From NCBI GenBank assembly GCA_038277395.1, contig CM076189.1, positions 86,789,421 through 86,853,420 on the forward strand: DNA of 64,000 nt, written 5' to 3'. The number at the start of each line of letters is the position of its first letter. The first letter of the stretch is position 1. The notes under the pieces were generated by a model that searched no databases, was not told where the DNA came from, and saw only the letters and a list, made by a program, of their open reading frames with translations. Source of the DNA: Dryocosmus kuriphilus. Taxonomy: Eukaryota > Arthropoda > Insecta > Hymenoptera > Cynipidae. This document shows, in pieces, positions 32,277 through 43,285 of the stretch. The position numbers and the translations under genes were made by a program.

Positions 32277-35045
32277 TATAAGGAAAAAATAAGGAGATAC
32301 AAACGAGATGGCTGGACTGGCTTCTGTGAAAACACAAAAGATATCTCGGGCACGGAAAGGCTTCACAAAATCCTGGCGAAAAACACGGAAGCTCGCCTTG
32401 GACTCATGAGTCTCGAAAATGGCGAGCTTGCAGGGGATGAAGAAAGAAGTCTGAATAGTCTGATGGAAGTTCACTTTCCAGGCTTTCAGAGACAACAAAA
32501 CGACCAGCAAGAGGAGTCTCTGGGCCTAAGGAGAAAGAAGGCCGACTGGCTATTCGCAGCAAAGGTCGTGGATAGTAGGAAGGGAGAGTGGACCGTTAAA
32601 TCCTTCTTCTCCTATAAGTCACCGGGGGCGGATGGGGTGTTTCCAGTGCTGCTACAAAAGGGCATGGATAGCGTCATCGCCCCGTTGACAAAACTTTTCA
32701 GGGATAGTATAGCTCTGAAACACGTGCCGCCGGCATGGAAGAACGGCAGGGTATTCCTTCTGCTCACACCGGTTAGAGAGGGCTACACCGCTGCGAAAGA
32801 TTTTGGACCATTCAGCTTGACGTCTTTTATCCTTAAGAAGGTAGAGAAGTTGTTCGAGAGATACATCAGACATAGGGTGGTTCTAACCTCTCCTTGGCAC
32901 AAAGGGCAGCAGGTTTTTCAGGCGGGCTGCTCGGTAAAAACAGCGCTTCACGCTGCTGTGACAAAAGTGAAGCAACAGCTCGAACCAGGAGGATATGCGG
33001 TGGGCACCTTCCTGGATATAGAGGGTGCCTTCAGCAATACCCCCCCAGAAGTCATCTGTCAGGAGGCAACAAGGTGCGGCGTTTCAAGCCAGTTAGTATA
33101 CTGGATAAGGGGTATGCTGCACGGACGACATCTGGAAATCAGATGGGGTAATGCCCGGGTAGGGGGAGTGGCGCCACGAGGAGGCCCACAGGGGGTTGTG
33201 TTTTCACCTCTCCTGTGGTGCATTGTGGCTTACAATCTCCCAAGATGGTTGAATGAAAAAGGGTATTACACCCTAGGCTACGCAGATGACTTTGTGATCC
33301 TAGTCAGGGGATCTCATCTAGATATACTGATGGAGCTCACGTGGTCGACGCGTCAAATCATGGTGCCATGGTGCGATAGCGCAGGGCTCTCTGCTAACCC
33401 TGTGAAGACCAGTTTGGTAATATTCACGAGGAAATACAAGGTCCCGAAAGTGGAGACACCTGCATTCCGTGGCAAGAGCCTAATGATCTCAGAATCGATT
33501 AAGTATCTTGGGGTCAATATGGGTAGTGTACTGAACTGGGCGAAGATTCTGGAAGCGCAATGTCGCAGATTCATTACGACCTTTTGGACGTGTAAAAGAG
33601 TCGTTGGACTGATGTGGGGGTTGGGGCCTAAAATAATAGCGTGACTGTACACCATGGTCCTCAAGCCGAGACTTCTAGACGCAGCAGTCGCTTGGTGGCC
33701 ACGAGTAAAGCTCAAGACGACGCAGGAAAGACTGCAACGGTTACAAACGCTAGCGTTCAGGGGGATAACGGGGGCAATGGGGACGACGCCAACAGCCGCG
33801 CTGTCCTACTTGCTCCGCGGGGAACCACTGCATATTGCGATAGCGGCTGGGACGGCTCGAGTGGCGAGCTGCCTAGTCAGTGCGAAAAGATGGACTCGGG
33901 GGACTAGACATACAAGGTTCCCGGAGGATATCAGCGCAATACCATTCTTAGGAATGAGGTGTGATAAAATAACAATACGCTCCCATTTCACTAAAGCCTT
34001 CCGAGTTCTTATTCCAAGTAGGGGCGAAAGGCAGGTGGAGGGTAACTCATTTCTCCAGGGGGAAATTTTGTATCGAGTCGGATCCAAGGAGGAGGGGGAT
34101 CCAGGATCAGGAATATATGACAGCGCTAGAAGAAAAGGGATGCAAATCCCACTTGGACAGCATGCCACCGTCCTTCAGGCGGAGGTCTCGGCTGTACTTC
34201 AATGTGATGAAGCACTCATAGAAGAAATCGCGGCCAGCCGGCAGGCCACAATCGGCTTGGACAGCCAGGCAACTTTAACTACAGTTGGAAAACCAGATAT
34301 AACCATCAGAACTGGTTTGGGAATGAAAAAGAGCATTAAATCAGCAAGCAGAGAAAAACAAGGTAGCACTCACGTGGGTCCCTGGTCACAAAGGAATTAA
34401 AGGAAATGAGAAGGCGGACCAGTTGGCAAAGAACAGTGCAGCAAAAAGGCACGTTGGACCGGAACCGGTACTGGGACTAGCGTCGTGCTGCATGGGGTTG
34501 GACATTAAAAACTGGATCCGAAATAGATACCGGAAACACTGGGAACAGATGAAGGGGTGTAGGCATGATGAGGCCATCCTGGGCTATGAGTACAGGATGG
34601 ACAGGGCCACAGGAATTCTGAAGTTACCCAACAAAGATACAAGGACTATGGTACACATGCTAACAGGGCATAACCATATGAACTATCACAAGCACAAGAT
34701 GGGTCTTAGTTTCACAGCGGTGTGCAGAAAATGCGGTGGGGATGAGGAGTCGTCCCTACATGCATTCTATCAATGTCCGGCACTTGCCGGACTTCGGAAA
34801 AAAGTCCTTGGGGATCATTTATGAAACCCGGTGCATCACAACGCTAAAAATGGGCGACATGCTAGGTTTCGGACAGATCTGGGATGGTTCATTAATAGCA
34901 GAAATATGATTGAAAGGCACAACGGACCTATTCTGAGCGCCAGGGGTAGGGGTTTTAGTCGGTAAGAATCCAATATTACCCCAGCTGGGGTGTCTTACGC
35001 AATATTTCCCCTCCTCCAATCAAAAAAAAAATGTAATTTTCTACA

Positions 35046-35310
35046 AAAATTGGAGAAATAAAATACTTGTCGTGAAAAGGAACGGAGAGAAAGAACTGTG
35101 AAGTAAATTTTTTGTAACATATGTTGCCATACGCGCATAGGCATTTAACGCAACATGTCTGGATTTGAAGATTCTTTATAAAAATGATCAAATATAATGC
35201 CCAATGAATTATTGTATATCAGCTAAAAAATCTGTTTTTTCGTGAAGCACATAATTGCGCAGCAAAACGAAATACGTGTAATGATAGTAACATATCCGAA
35301 AAACCAATTT
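35046..35310 (+). repeat. Repeat family B unit, right of LINE
   Basis: Parallels 28800-29112 and the units in 39481-42470 ('gcacataattgcgcagcaaaacg'). The LINE therefore inserted within a short tandem pair. Confidence 0.7.
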
Positions 35311-35530
35311 TTGAATACAGTCAAGACCTGGATGTAAGATATTTATAGATACGATTGGTTTATCATTCTAGAAAATTCTGCTTACCAACTGAAGCAAGGG
35401 ATGACGCAAAACTGAAAAAAAGAACACAAATAAAAACTTTCATTCTGATAGATAGAAAGTGCCAGTTTGTAAATGATTTCTTGAGCTTCAGCCACTTCTA
35501 CATACGAGTATACTATCCGTTATCCCATTA
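35311..35530 (+). repeat. Family B right-flank block, copy 1
   Basis: 'tacagtcaagacctggatgtaagatattt...accaactga' corresponds to 42471-42680 ('cgcagtcgatatctgaatacaagatattt...accaactga'). The same block thus follows the B units at both places. Bases 35531-35990 are AT-rich and show nothing. Confidence 0.55.
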
Positions 35531-35990
35531 TTTACAAAAATGATCTTCCATAATTCATACGAGGCGATCGAGATGAGAGAATAAAGAGTTGCGTAAAGAT
35601 AATCTTTCCAACTATAAAATGAGCACACATTATTTACATTCCTTGAAATCTAGACGTACAATCTGAATACCCCGAAATATCTGAGGCCATGCTTCACGTT
35701 CTGACAAGGTTAAACATTTAGGTGAAATCAAGAAGAATTAAATCAAGTTTGAATTTTTTGGATTTTCATATGTAGCCCTCGCTTTAGAATACTTTATTTG
35801 CTATTCACCATTTTGTTTACTCTTTGTTAATAATTATAGAGAACAAAGTTTGTCGTTTTATTTAAAGACAATTTTCTAGCGATTCCCTTCACTACAAAAA
35901 ACACCCTATTTCACCCTTCTTTCTCCTTTTTCTCGCCTTTTTTACATAAACTTGAAATAAATTAATAAAACCCCATAAAAAAATCAACTT

Positions 35991-36560
35991 TTTTTGAATA
36001 AAATAGAATATTCTTGGTTTGAAAATGCAAGTATTTTGTCGAAAATTGAACTATTTGGGGCTAAAAATAATATTTTTTTCGTTCAAAAGTCAATTATTAC
36101 AGGGTTAGTTGGTAATTCGTTTTTCTTGTTTGAGAATTTTTTGCTGTTGAAAGTGTAACTATTACTTATTGAAAATTGATTTTTTTCTTTGAAAATGTAA
36201 TTTAAAAAAAAAAACTTAAAATATTTTTGTTAAAGTTAATTTTCTCTGATGTTGAAAATTCAAAAATTTTTTAGTTCGATATGAATCTTATTTTTCTTTA
36301 AAATATAGCTGATCCAGTGTTTATATTTTTCTTGTTTTTGCTTGAAAATTTAACTCCCAAGTTCTTGTTTGCGAAGCCATATTTTTTGTTTGAAAGCATA
36401 AGTGTCTTTTTTCCTAATTTCAACGATTTGTTTTTAATTCAGTGTTGGTTGAAAAATGACCTTTTTTTCTAAAGTCAGCGACTAAATTTTTATTGAAGTT
36501 TCTATTTCTTGGTTGATAATTAATCCTTTTATTTAAGTATTTAACTATTTTATTGAAAAC
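35991..36560. repeat. 'gttgaaaattcaac' type minisatellite, second block
   Basis: Same loose ~30 base repeats as 17941-19240 ('tttgaaaatttaact', 'ttcttgtttgaga'). No gene. Confidence 0.55.
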
Positions 36561-36569
36561 TTTTTCTTA

Positions 36570-36627
<58 letters not shown>

Positions 36628-36636
36628 TAAGAAAAA
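36561..36636. repeat. Palindromic (TA)n: tttttcttag-(TA)n-ctaagaaaaa
   Basis: The TA tract (36571-36626) is bounded by an inverted 10-mer (tttttcttag / ctaagaaaaa), so the whole 76 bases can form a hairpin. It touches the next palindrome. Confidence 0.8.
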
Positions 36637-36645
36637 TTGCTAAAA

Positions 36646-36815
36646 TGCTAAAATTTTTAAAGATTTTACTGAATTTTATGAAACTTTACATGGAAACATG
36701 GGGACTTTTTTATGACAGCTGATGATCCAATCTCCTCATCAGCTGTCATAAAAAAGTCCCCATGTTTCCATGTAAAGTTTCATAAAATTCAGTAAAATCT
36801 TTAAAAATTTTAGCA
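36646..36815. repeat. Perfect 80 bp inverted repeat with 10 bp spacer
   Basis: 36646-36725 and 36736-36815 are exact reverse complements by letter-by-letter reading, with spacer tccaatctcc. The right arm overlaps the outer end of the ~300 bp arm described next. Confidence 0.93.
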
Positions 36816-37074
36816 TTTCTCAAAGACGTTCTGAAAAAATTTAATACTATAACAAATTACCACTAACGAGAATAATTAAGATTGATAACGAAAGCATTAT
36901 AGAAATTCTACCAAGATGTAAGGTTAGAAAGTCGGCAAAGATTATCTACAAGATTCGTGGTCTAGAGATTGTTATAATTTGATGAAAGTGTCATCTCGCT
37001 TTTGAAATTTAGAACTAAGAACACTTTAAAATTGTAAGCATTGTGAATCTGTTTTTTAGACGGACAAGAAAAAG

Positions 37075-38340
37075 AAAAATCTGCCCGCTGCGTTTGCACA
37101 TTCTCATCGCGCGCCGCGCTTCGCGCGAAGTATCAGCAGGCCTGTGCCGCGAGTCTGTTGCCACTCGCGCTTCGCGCTCGATACGTTATTTACGGCACTC
37201 ACGCTTCGCACTCGATAGATTATTCACCTCGCGCTACGCGCTCGGTGTTTATGGATCGTCTAAACTTTTAAATTAAAAATTACAAAAGAACTTATTTTTC
37301 CTAAGGCTCTATCGCCCTTAAGGAATACATTCTCATCATGGCACTCGCGCTTCGCGCTCGATAATTACATTTTTTTTTTAAACACATTGTAGCTTGGTAA
37401 AGTTTTTTAGTGATTTTCCAAATTTCAAAAATAGAGGATTTCGATTCTGAAAAGTAAAACGATGAGTCTTATAAATAAATTCTGTAGCTCTTTCCAAGGT
37501 GAGCAACTCTGCCTATTAATATTTTCTCCTACCTTGCATACTTTTGCTGAAAAGTGATTTTCAAAATATTTCATAACATATTTCACGAATAACTCGAAAA
37601 CTACGCGTCTGTTCAAAAAAACAACAGAGAGCAAATTTTTAGATCTTTTTGAGGTGAACAACCTTCTTTATTATCATTTTTTCCGTATCTTGTACAGTTT
37701 GGCGGTAAATTGGAATTTTTTATTTTTATTAACGTTTTATCGATTAAAACAAGAACCGTGCATTTCATCAAAAAATAGTTTAAACAAAATTTGTAGACCC
37801 TTTCAAACTGAACAACAACTTTTCTTCTTTGCCAGTTTTTCTTATCTTGAATATTTTGGCGGGAAAAAAGATTTTTTAAATTTTAATGGCGTTTTCTTGA
37901 TGAAATCAAAAACCGTTCATTTTATCAAAAAACGGTTAAGACAAAATTTGTAGATTTTTTAAGGCCAACAATTTTACTCTGTTATACTTTTTTGTATCTC
38001 GCATAGATTAGTCGCAAAATGGATTTTTTGATTTTGTAAAAAACCGTTTTTGATGGATAAAACCATAACCCTTGGTCAAAAACCGCTGGTTAACGAACTC
38101 GTCCTTTATTTTTGGACCTTAAAGAAGTGTACCAAAGCGCAATCCAATCTGATTAATCCTTCGAAATTTATCGTGGGAACAGGCGCCAACGACGACGACA
38201 ACCACAACAGACAGAGAGACACCGTCGTAGAAACTGGTTTTTCTCATTCAGGGGGTCCTAAAACGTGGCGATTTGATGAAAACGGGGGGAAGGGGGGGTC
38301 AAATTTACATAAATCTAATACCTTCTCTGATGAGAATGTA
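37075..38340 (+). repeat. Dispersed repeat family A, copy 3 (inside the foldback element)
   Basis: Same order as 15770-17940: GC-rich 'cgcgcttcgcgc' palindromes (37090-37250, 37340-37365), 'aaggctctatcgcccttaag', AT-rich ~115 bp units, and the 'ggggtcctaaaacgtgg' block with GAC/AAC microrepeats (38180-38280). It abuts the inner edge of the left arm, which suggests that family A and the arms belong to one element. Confidence 0.7.
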
Positions 38341-38614
38341 AAAAAGAGCGGAATATATCTCCGATCTTTTAGTTAAACAGATTCACAATGGAACCTGAAA
38401 AATGCCAAAATTGTAGACACCTAAGTAGCTCAGTAAGGTAGTTAGTCCGAATTTACAAAAAGGAGTCAAGAATCACATTACGAGTTGATTCCTTTTTGTA
38501 AATATGGACCGACTGCGTAACTGAGCTACTTGGGTATGTACAAGTTTGGCATTTTTCGGGTTCCATTGTGAATCTGTTCAACTAACAGAGCGGAGATGTA
38601 TTCCGCTCTTTTTT
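38340..38614. repeat. Imperfect palindrome, ~130 bp arms
   Basis: 'agagcggaat..atct', 'acagattcacaatggaacc', 'aaatgccaaa' and 'gtagctcag' on the left return inverted on the right. The centre is near 38480. It reuses the 'acagattcacaatg' motif found at the inner end of the ~300 bp arms. Confidence 0.88.
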
Positions 38615-38930
38615 CGTTTTTTTTCCGTCTAAAAAACAGATTCACAATGTTTATTATTTTTAAGTGTTCTTAAAACTTTCCAAAAGCGAAATGACACTTT
38701 CATCAAACTATAACTGTCCCTAGACCACGATTCATGTATGTAAGTAACCTTTTCCAACTTTCTTTCTAACCCTTACTTTTTGGTAGAATTTTTATAATAA
38801 TTTCGTTATCAGTCTTAAATCATTGAGATTAAAGTTAATTTGGTATACTATTAAATTTTTTTAGAATGGCTTTGAGAATTGCTAAAATTTTTAAAGATTT
38901 TACTGAATTTTATGGAATTTTACATGGAAA

Positions 38931-39480
38931 TTTGATGACATCTTTGTGACACCTAATGAGGAGACTGGACAGCTCTTGAAACGTCGTGTAATTGAATGAT
39001 TGGAGATTAAATAGTTTGTCTGAAGTTGTCAAATTACAGCTACTTTTATTCTTAGCATTTCGAGTCATTTTCAATTTTCCTTTATTTTTTCTTCTATAAT
39101 TTTCATTTTTCGTTGAATCTAATTTATGTATACATTTCCATGCCATTAATTTCTCATTCCTTAGTCAAATATCATGGATATAAACATCCTGGTGCTTTCA
39201 TTGCACTGACCTTAAGATATTATTTTTGGTTTTATTTTTATCTTATTTTATTTTATCACATCTTATTTTATTTCACTTTATTCTTTATTATTTTCTTTGT
39301 TGTGGTTTGCTCTATTTTATTTTATTTTATTATTTGATATTACACTTACCTTATTTTATTTTATATTATTATATTTTGCTTTTGTTATCTTGTTTTTTTG
39401 CCTTGATAAGGATGTTGTATGAACATCGAAATGCTAGAATATGCGTAATCTGCTTCTGTCTGTGTTTTTAAACCGTATTT
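38931..39480. other. AT-rich sequence with TTTTA low-complexity tract
   Basis: Imperfect (ATTTT)n between about 39220 and 39370. It holds two hammerhead-core-like motifs (38953-38985 and 39403-39435). No gene. Confidence 0.5.
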
Positions 39481-42470
39481 CCAATATTTTGCTTTATGGA
39501 ACTAATTAACAACAAATTATTATATAGGAATTAGCAAAACTACATTTTCGAGAAAAATAATAACGCTGCAAGAACCACGTTCAACGATAGTAGCATATGT
39601 CCTAATTTGCACAATATGTAACACGTATGATGAAGTAAAGAGAAACGCTTAGAGCATGTGTGTTGGGATGAACTCAATATTTTTAAAAAATATGTCTCAA
39701 ATTTTTAACTTTATGAAGCAACTGACAACAAATCGTTTTATAAGAATTATTAAAACAATATCTTCAAAAGACATAATTACGCAGGAGCAGTCACGTTCAA
39801 CGATAGTCGCATATGTTTCAATATATTCAATATGTGACGCGTGTGAGGACGTAACGTGAAATGATTAGTGTGTTTATGTTCGCATGAACTGAATTATCCC
39901 CTAACACATGTCTCAAACGTTTTACCTTGTGAACTAAGTAACAACATAATATTTTATAATAATTAAAAAAAAAACAATATTTTCGAGAAACTTAATTACG
40001 CAGCAAGATGCACGTTCACTGATCATATGTTTCAATTGGTTCAATATGTTACACATATAAGGAACTAAAGAGAAATGTTTGGAGCATGTGTGTTGGGATG
40101 AACTGAATTGTTTTAAAAAAAGTGTCTCAAAAGCTCTACTTTATGAAGCAATTGACTACAAATGATTTTATAAGAGTTAATAAAAAAATATTTTGGCTAA
40201 AAATATAATTGCGCAGCAAGATTCACGATCAATAATAGTAGCATATGTCATAACAGGTTTCAATATTTGACACGTATAAGGACGTAACGTGAAATTTTTA
40301 GAGCATGCTTGTTGGCATGAACTGAATTTTCTTAGAAAGGATGTATCAAATACTTTAATTTATGAAATACTTAACGACATATTATTTATCATATCTAAAA
40401 AAATATATTTTCAGGAAACAGAATTATGCAGCAGAATGCACGTTCAATGATTTTAGCATATAATTCAATAAGTTCAATATGTTACACGTCTAAGGAAGTA
40501 AAGCGAAATTTTTGGGGCATGTTTGTTGGGATAAACTAAATTGTTTCCGAAAATATGTCCCAAAAGTTTTACTTTATGTAGCAGTTGACTACAAATGATT
40601 TTATAAGAGTTAATAAAACATTCTTTTGGCTAAATATATAATCACGCTGTGAGAGACGCGTTCAATAATAGTAGCATATGTCTCAATACGTTCAATATGT
40701 GACACGTATAAGGAAGTAAAGAGAAATGTTTGGAGCATGTGTGTTGGGATGAAATGATTTTATATATAAGCAAGGTTCACGTCCAATGATAGCAGAATAT
40801 GTTTCAATATTTTGAAATGTCATGCATAAGAGCCCATGACGTGGAAGCTTTAGAGCATGTGTTTTGTCATGAACTGAACTTTCTTCGAAAATATGTCTCA
40901 GATATTTTACTTTATGAATTTGTTAACAGCATATTATTTTATAATGAATAAAAGAACTACATTTTCGAGAAACAGAATTATGCAGCAAGATGCAAGTTCA
41001 ATTATATTAGCATATGTTTCAATATGTTCAATATGTTCAATACAATATGTTCAATAAAAGTAAAGAGTAATGCTTGAAACATGTGTGTTGGGATGTACTG
41101 AATTGTTTTAAAAAATATGTCCCCAACGTTCTACTTTATGAAGCTATTGACTACGAATGATTTTATAAGAGTTAATAGATCAATATTTTGCCTAAAAACA
41201 TAATTGCGCTGCAAGATTCACGTTCAGTGATAGTAGCATATGTTTCAATATGTCGAATATATCAAACATATGAGGACGTAATCTGAAATCTTTAGAGCAT
41301 GTGTATCGGCATGAACCGCGGTATCTTCGAAAATATGTCTCAAATATTTTACTTCATGGAGTATTCACGTTAATAAAAAACAATATTATGACTAAACATA
41401 TAATCACGCAGCAAGATTCACGTTCAGTGATTGTAGCATATATTCTAATGTGCTCATTATGTGACTCGTATACACGGAGAAAATCGATATTGAAAAGTAG
41501 ATATTAAGCATTTGGATGTTAAAACAGCATTTACGGATATTATGGCATTAATATCTTCAATTCAATATACAATATATTGAACGGCAATATCTATTTATAT
41601 TGCAAGTATAGAATCTGTGATATTAACCGTCAATGTCTAAGATATTAAAAGCTCCATTGAAATGAATAGTCGAAGTTCGTTTCGGAGCCATGTGGTTGAG
41701 TGTGGCGATCTAAATTCTAGCATCGCTTTGTCCTTTCTCGAGCATTCATCGTGTGTTGTAGTTTTTCGGAATTATATTGCATTATGCTCCTTGGTGGAAA
41801 ATAGGTTAAGTGTTTCTCGATGTAATATCATCATAATTGTGAGAAAATATGGAGCCGACATAAGGATTCGCTTATGTTAGCGTCCATGAACTAGCTGTGT
41901 CTGCTCTTTACGAAAATTGAACATAAGATTATCGAAAAAGGCGAATGCTTAAGGATCGGAAATAAAAAAAGCGGACTGGAATACAGAATCCTTTCAGATT
42001 TTATAGAAATATTTATGCTTTACAGGAAATTTTTGCAAAACTTGAAAATACTTTTGAATTCCATAGATTCTGCTTTTCAATATCATGGACATTGTCAGCC
42101 AAAATACTATTTTTAATATCCATGGATGCTCTACCTCAAAATCTAGATATCTTTCCCATACTTGAATCGCTAAGGCATCACCCGGTAATATAAAAATATT
42201 GTGTTTTAATGTATATTTTTTTCCGTGTAAGGACGTGGTGTGGAAACTTGAGAGCAACTGTTTTATCGTGAACTGAATTTTGTTCGAAAATGTGTCTCAA
42301 ATATTTTATTTTTTTTATGTAATTGGCGATAGATGATTTTATAAGATGTAATAAAACAATATTTTCGATAAACGCGCTATTACACAGGAAGGTGCACGTA
42401 CAATTGCAGTAGCATGTGCCTCAAGCATTTCAAAGTAAAATAGAAATTTGGATGTAATATGCTTCATGAA
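39481..42470 (+). repeat. Repeat family B tandem array (~190 bp units), interrupted
   Basis: About 11-12 units carrying 'cataattacgcagcaagat', 'cacgttcaatgatagtagca', 'tatgtttcaatatgttcaat', 'gagcatgtgtgttgggatga' and 'gattttataagagttaataa'. Interrupted by a 755 bp insertion at 41473-42227. No sustained reading frame. Confidence 0.8.
41473..42227. mobile_element. 755 bp non-autonomous DNA transposon with CACGGAGAAAA ends and TA duplication
   Basis: The left end reads CACGGAGAAAAT and the right end is its near inverse (ATTTTTTTCCGTG). TA flanks it at 41471-41472 and 42228-42229. Uninterrupted family B units read 'cgtataagg' at this place, so the element with one TA is exactly the extra sequence. 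The interior has palindromic 'aatat' motifs and no transposase. Confidence 0.85.
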
Positions 42471-42680
42471 AAACACATTTTTAAACGCAGTCGATATCTG
42501 AATACAAGATATTTCAATATATGATAGATTTGGTGCTAAATTATATACAGCATACCAACTGAATTGTGAAACACCGTAGAGATGAAGAGAAATATACAAA
42601 TAGATACCTTTATCTTGTTAGAAGTAGATAACAAGTTTCTAAAAAATTTCTGAATCCTCAACCATCTGCTATATATACTT
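42471..42680 (+). repeat. Family B right-flank block, copy 2
   Basis: Similar to 35311-35530 (see there). The shared boundary suggests the B units plus this block moved or duplicated together. Confidence 0.5.
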
Positions 42681-42682
42681 AC

Positions 42683-42824
42683 CGCCATCTCTTCACTGAC
42701 AAAGGAAATTCTCTAAATTTACGTGGTGGGATAGATTTGATATAACAAAGCTGTAACAGAATTTGTTGTTCTTCCAATGAAGTAAGCAAACTTTGTCTAT
42801 TTTCCTTGAACTGTTGCGTGTACA
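42683..42824 (-). CDS. Candidate exon or C-terminal frame, unrecognised
   Basis: Minus strand: open frame containing QQFKENRQSLLTSLEEQQ and PPRKFREFPLSVKRWR, with a strong donor (ggcg|gtaagtat) at its end, or a TAA if read through. The upstream acceptor (gtaattcag) has a poor pyrimidine tract. The Gln/Leu-rich first half could be a short coiled coil. The phase (exit 2) does not match exon a0. It may be unrelated to the 19-28 kb gene or may be chance. Confidence 0.28.
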
Positions 42825-42899
42825 CTGAATTACGAAAGTTTTTAGATCCCTTACACTACTCTTCAATCTTTTAAAACAACTTGAAATCTGCAACATCCG

Positions 42900-43285
42900 G
42901 TGCAGAAATTTCGCTGCTTGACCCTACAATAAGAAGGTTCCTGGCGGATCCAGGTTGAGCAAACCATGCTAGAATTTCATGGTTGGGAGCCGGCCGGGAG
43001 CCGACCGGGCTACACTTTTTAAACGATCACACGGCGGATAGCCGGCCGGTTACTGGTCCGACCGATTCGGGCTAGATTGCATGATCTGGAGCTAGGTGGA
43101 GAACGGCCGGGCTACATATCTCACAAATCACGAGCCGGGGTTCGGCTGATCAAAATATTTCTCGAAATGTTTTTGTGATATATTTCTGATACATTTTGTG
43201 TAATATTGACAAAAGTATTATTTTTCGGAAAAAAACTGCAAGTAAAATTTCAAATGTACTTTGTAGAAACCACGTAAAAACATTG
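42900..43285. other. GC-rich patch with repeated 'gccggccggg' words
   Basis: 42980-43145 is rich in 'gagccggccggg', 'gagccgaccgggcta' and 'gccggccggtta', in contrast to the AT-rich surroundings. It ends in AT-rich sequence before the satellite edge. Origin unknown, perhaps a DNA transposon end. Confidence 0.4.

Larger units (their letters stand above)
30409..34824 (+). pseudogene. LINE ORF2: endonuclease, RT, RNase H; interrupted by mariner 2
   Basis: The start at ATG 30409 (MARSGISMPQINLHHSKGAM) fits the usual endonuclease N-terminus (INLHHSKAA). A TAA stop interrupts it at about 30475. The endonuclease runs to about 30960 with a frameshift near 30815 (FDAKRS versus NAHHAVFVSTNINN in another frame). 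The mariner follows at 30963-32276. The RT frame resumes at 32279 (KIRRYKRDGWTGFCE) with SPGADGVFPVLLQ, TFLDIEGAF, GPQGVVFSPLLW, and the catalytic GYADDFVILVRG at about 33280. A TGA at 33642 replaces the Trp expected in this family. RNase H covers about 34050-34420 (QAEVSAVL, LDSQATL), with a frameshift to GHKGIKGNEKADQLAKN. The finger CRKCGGDEESSLHAFYQC is at 34728-34781, and the frame stops at 34824. The core residues are kept, but the gene is broken in at least five places. Confidence 0.88.
29113..35030 (+). mobile_element. Near full-length LINE (I superfamily, LOA-like), split by mariner 2
   Basis: Bounded by a perfect 15 bp duplication and ending in a run of nine to ten A. Without the 1314 bp mariner and its TA copy it is about 4.6 kb. 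It has a ~400 bp 5' leader, ORF1, and ORF2 with endonuclease, RT, RNase H and a CCHC-like finger. The presence of RNase H and the LDIEGAF RT motif suggest the LOA clade of the I superfamily. This clade call is from memory of motifs and is not proven. Confidence 0.9.
36765..38930. mobile_element. Foldback element with ~300 bp terminal inverted repeats
   Basis: 36765-37064 matches the reverse complement of 38624-38930 with scattered differences. Landmarks are 'attcagtaaaatcttta', 'gataacgaaa..attata', 'cgtggtctag', 'gatgaaagtgtcat' and 'cattgtgaatctgttttt'. Between the arms lie family A copy 3 and another palindrome. No transposase is present. It could be a foldback-type DNA element or inverted terminal parts of a Penelope-like retroelement. 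Confidence 0.75.

Noticed and set aside
32007..32510. 167-codon minus-strand ORF
   Set aside because: It spans the mariner/LINE boundary and is antisense to the LINE coding region. It only reuses the mariner N-terminal region in part.
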